DNA from: FEN-1279 sp964501535
GTDB taxonomy: Bacteria > Bacteroidota > Ignavibacteria > Tepidaquicellales > Tepidaquicellaceae
DNA: 64,000 nucleotides
Direction of reading: 5' to 3'
Assembly: GCA_964501535.1 (NCBI GenBank)
Contig: CAZCSV010000001.1
Span: 744,001-808,000, forward strand
The notes beneath the pieces are model-generated. The model did not search any database, was not told the origin of the DNA, and saw only the letters and a program-made list of their open reading frames with translations. A program made the position numbers and the translations under genes. Positions 61,845-64,000 of the stretch are shown here, piece after piece (within the stretch, counting starts at the first letter, position 1; the number at the start of each line of letters is the position of its first letter).

Positions 61845-64000
61845 AAATATTAATATATCATTTATTCTTTTATTTCTTCTGATATTTTGTAATTTTATTT
61901 ATCCGCAGAGTAGAGGTGACAGTTTAAATACTACAATTAATCTTGATTTGAAACCTAAAAATAATCTTGATACAAATAATTTTAATATCTTCCCGAAACA
62001 ATATAACAAAAAAAAGGTAGCCCTTGTATTGAGCGGAGGAGGGGCAAGAGGAATTACACAGATTGGTATTATCAAATCCCTTGAATTGAATAATATTCGC
62101 CTCGATATGATTGTCGGTACGAGCATAGGCGCTATTGTAGGAGGTTTATATGCATCGGGTTATTCCGCTAATGAACTCGACAGCATAACGAGTACAATCG
62201 ACTGGCAAAGTAAACTGAGTCTGACTAATAAAAACGAGAGAGAATTCTTATACTTAGAGCAGAAAAAAGCTCAGGATAAAGGTTTAATATCATTTTCAAT
62301 TGACGGGCTAAAACCTGTTTTACCTACTTCCCTGTCGAGAGGATATCAGATTGCCCAAACGTTTAATGTCCTTTTATTAAATGCAAGATTTAAACCTCAA
62401 AAAGATTTTTCCTCGCTGAGATATCCCTTTTATGCAGTTGCAACGGATTTGGATTTTGGAAATAAAGTAGTCTTATCGAAAGGAAATTTAAGCGAAAGTA
62501 TAAAAGCGTCTTTTACATTCCCGCTTTTATATTCACCAACGATAATTAATGGCAGAAATCTCGTCGACGGTGGACTTACAGCCAATATTCCCGTTGATGT
62601 GGCGCGAGAAATGGGTGCAGATATTGTTATAGCGGTTAATTCGACAAGTCCTCTAAAAACCACCGAAGATTTAAAAGATCCTTTAAATACAGCGGACCAG
62701 ATACTGTCTATAACTATGGCACAAATAAACAATAAACAACTTTCAGATGCAAACATTGTAATTACACCTAAAATCGGCAATAAACTTGCAAGCGATTTCA
62801 ATAACATTAATTCCCTTGTGAAAGAAGGAAAAAAAGAAGCCGAATTCCATATAGTTAAAATTAAAGAATTGATTGACTCCGCAGAATTATCCGCATCATC
62901 TTATAAAGGGTATTTTCTTACCAATCCGAAGATTTTTATAAATACAGACCTGATTCCGGACAGTGTTAAAATCAATGTAATAAAAAACCAGGAAAATACA
63001 TTTGTTAAATATACTACGGTTGAAGAACAGTTGAAAAAGTTTTATGATATTGGATTTTTTAATGAAGTTTACGCCGTAATTGAAAGGGATTCCTTTGGTC
63101 TGAATCTTCATTATAATTTTGTTGAAAACCCGATTTTGAAAGAAATTAAGATAAACAACCTGAATGATATTCTTTATGAATTTATAAAAAAATATGAGAC
63201 AGAAAATAAAAATAATGTTATTAATCACAACAAATTATATAAACTATACTACGATTTACTCGGAATAATCAAGTCCAATAATCTTTGTGCTTCCGATATT
63301 AATAAGTTTTGCTTCGATTACTCAAGCGGTTATTTAATTATTGAAATTTCAAACGGTGTAATTGATAAAATTTCAATTTCGGGAAATGATAAGACAAATC
63401 CGGGCGTTATTTTAGGGGAATTAACATTTGACGAGAAAAAAGTTGTTAAAAAATTCGATTTGGAACAGAGCTTACAAAATATCTACAGCACAAATCTATT
63501 TCAACAATTGAGTTTCGATTTAAAAAGTTCGGCTGACTCAAATAAAACAAACCTGAAAATACAACTTATTGAAAAAAGTTCAAGAAACTTAAATTTTTCC
63601 GTGAGAGCAGATAATGAAAGGAAACTTCAGGTGTATTTCGAGATAAATAATGAAAGCATATTCGGGACTAATAATAAAATTGCACTATCTTTAAACGGAG
63701 GTCTTAAAAACAGAGAATATAAAATCGATTTGAATTCAAACAGATTTTTCAGTACATACTTCACTTATGATCTTTCATTTTATTACAATTTCATTGATAT
63801 TTCAAATTACTCTCAGGAAAAAAATTTTATTGATAATACCTATACTAGAAATTTTTTGGGTGAATACAGGGACATCAGATACGGAGGAAGCTTTTTATTG
63901 GGCTCACAGGTAGGAAGAATTGGGACAGTATATACACAACTTTCATACGAAAAACTGTCACGGAAATTATTGCAAGGCGATATTCCTACGGAAGAAGAAT
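61837..64000 (+). CDS. Patatin-like phospholipase with POTRA and outer-membrane barrel (3' truncated)
   Basis: The frame runs off the window after 721 codons. It starts with a signal peptide (about 1-25, ending near YPQS), followed by a patatin domain at about 55-270: oxyanion motif LSGGGARG, nucleophile serine in VGTSIGA, and the catalytic aspartate in VDGGLTANIP. After it come POTRA-like segments (KINVIKNQENTFVKYTTVEEQ and related) and the beginning of a beta-barrel of BamA/Omp85 type. This layout (PlpD/BamA-patatin fusion) places the lipase at the cell surface or secretes it. Confidence 0.9.
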   Translation, partial: MNKNINISFILLFLLIFCNFIYPQSRGDSLNTTINLDLKPKNNLDTNNFNIFPKQYNKKKVALVLSGGGARGITQIGIIKSLELNNIRLDMIVGTSIGAIVGGLYASGYSANELDSITSTIDWQSKLSLTNKNEREFLYLEQKKAQDKGLISFSIDGLKPVLPTSLSRGYQIAQTFNVLLLNARFKPQKDFSSLRYPFYAVATDLDFGNKVVLSKGNLSESIKASFTFPLLYSPTIINGRNLVDGGLTANIPVDVAREMGADIVIAVNSTSPLKTTEDLKDPLNTADQILSITMAQINNKQLSDANIVITPKIGNKLASDFNNINSLVKEGKKEAEFHIVKIKELIDSAELSASSYKGYFLTNPKIFINTDLIPDSVKINVIKNQENTFVKYTTVEEQLKKFYDIGFFNEVYAVIERDSFGLNLHYNFVENPILKEIKINNLNDILYEFIKKYETENKNNVINHNKLYKLYYDLLGIIKSNNLCASDINKFCFDYSSGYLIIEISNGVIDKISISGNDKTNPGVILGELTFDEKKVVKKFDLEQSLQNIYSTNLFQQLSFDLKSSADSNKTNLKIQLIEKSSRNLNFSVRADNERKLQVYFEINNESIFGTNNKIALSLNGGLKNREYKIDLNSNRFFSTYFTYDLSFYYNFIDISNYSQEKNFIDNTYTRNFLGEYRDIRYGGSFLLGSQVGRIGTVYTQLSYEKLSRKLLQGDIPTEEE

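Noticed and set aside
1..64000. CRISPR array
   Set aside because: No regularly spaced direct repeats were seen; the tandem repeats found are coding (45767-45892) or palindromic pairs (12142-12215).

Overview
The window looks like chromosomal DNA of a low-GC member of the Bacteroidota/Chlorobiota side of the tree, most like Ignavibacteria or a relative. The evidence is three secreted proteins with C-terminal type IX secretion sorting domains (YQNYPNPFNPST-type), many lipoproteins, a FISUMP-domain protein, a BatA-type vWA protein and a very large alpha-2-macroglobulin. No rRNA and no CRISPR array were seen. One tRNA (Leu, anticodon TAG) is present. The placement is inference from protein styles only.

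Layout. 1-12.2 kb: end of a T9SS-exported protein, a thiopurine-methyltransferase-like enzyme with no ordinary start codon, a zinc-ribbon membrane protein, a lipoprotein, a CrtI-like FAD oxidoreductase, an amino acid permease and a 2077-residue alpha-2-macroglobulin. 12.3-15.7 kb: an AT-rich, tightly packed five-gene minus-strand operon with three different TIR-domain proteins, a single-pass membrane protein and a small unknown protein. This is the best candidate in the window for an undescribed system, probably anti-phage defence. 16-27.6 kb: outer-membrane barrel, APC transporter with a soluble tail, PpiD-like foldase, BNR-repeat and subtilisin-like T9SS cargo, and a P-domain/LamG lipoprotein.

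28.0-33.3 kb: a compact HK97-type head module (portal, prohead protease, major capsid, head-tail connector), then small membrane proteins and an M15 peptidoglycan peptidase. There is no terminase, tail or integrase gene. After three envelope genes (PAP2 phosphatase, YD-like repeat protein, LolA-like protein), two more phage-type genes (HNH nuclease and a recombination-type protein) lie on the opposite strand. They are driven by a consensus-like promoter with a palindromic operator built into its spacer. The two parts may belong to one capsid-forming satellite, gene-transfer-agent-like element or decayed prophage.

37.2-50 kb: regulation and protein quality control: a 1280-residue hybrid histidine kinase, tRNA-Leu, ClpX, a TPR histidine kinase, an ECF sigma factor with a linked membrane protein (probable anti-sigma or output protein), and an M3 oligoendopeptidase. 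50-64 kb: acyl-CoA carboxylase beta subunit, alanyl-tRNA synthetase with a compositionally foreign middle third, a sugar nucleotidyltransferase, YARHG and other lipoproteins, BatA-like vWA protein, and a closely packed run of thiamine pyrophosphokinase, sodium/solute symporter and patatin-like outer-membrane protein that runs off the end.
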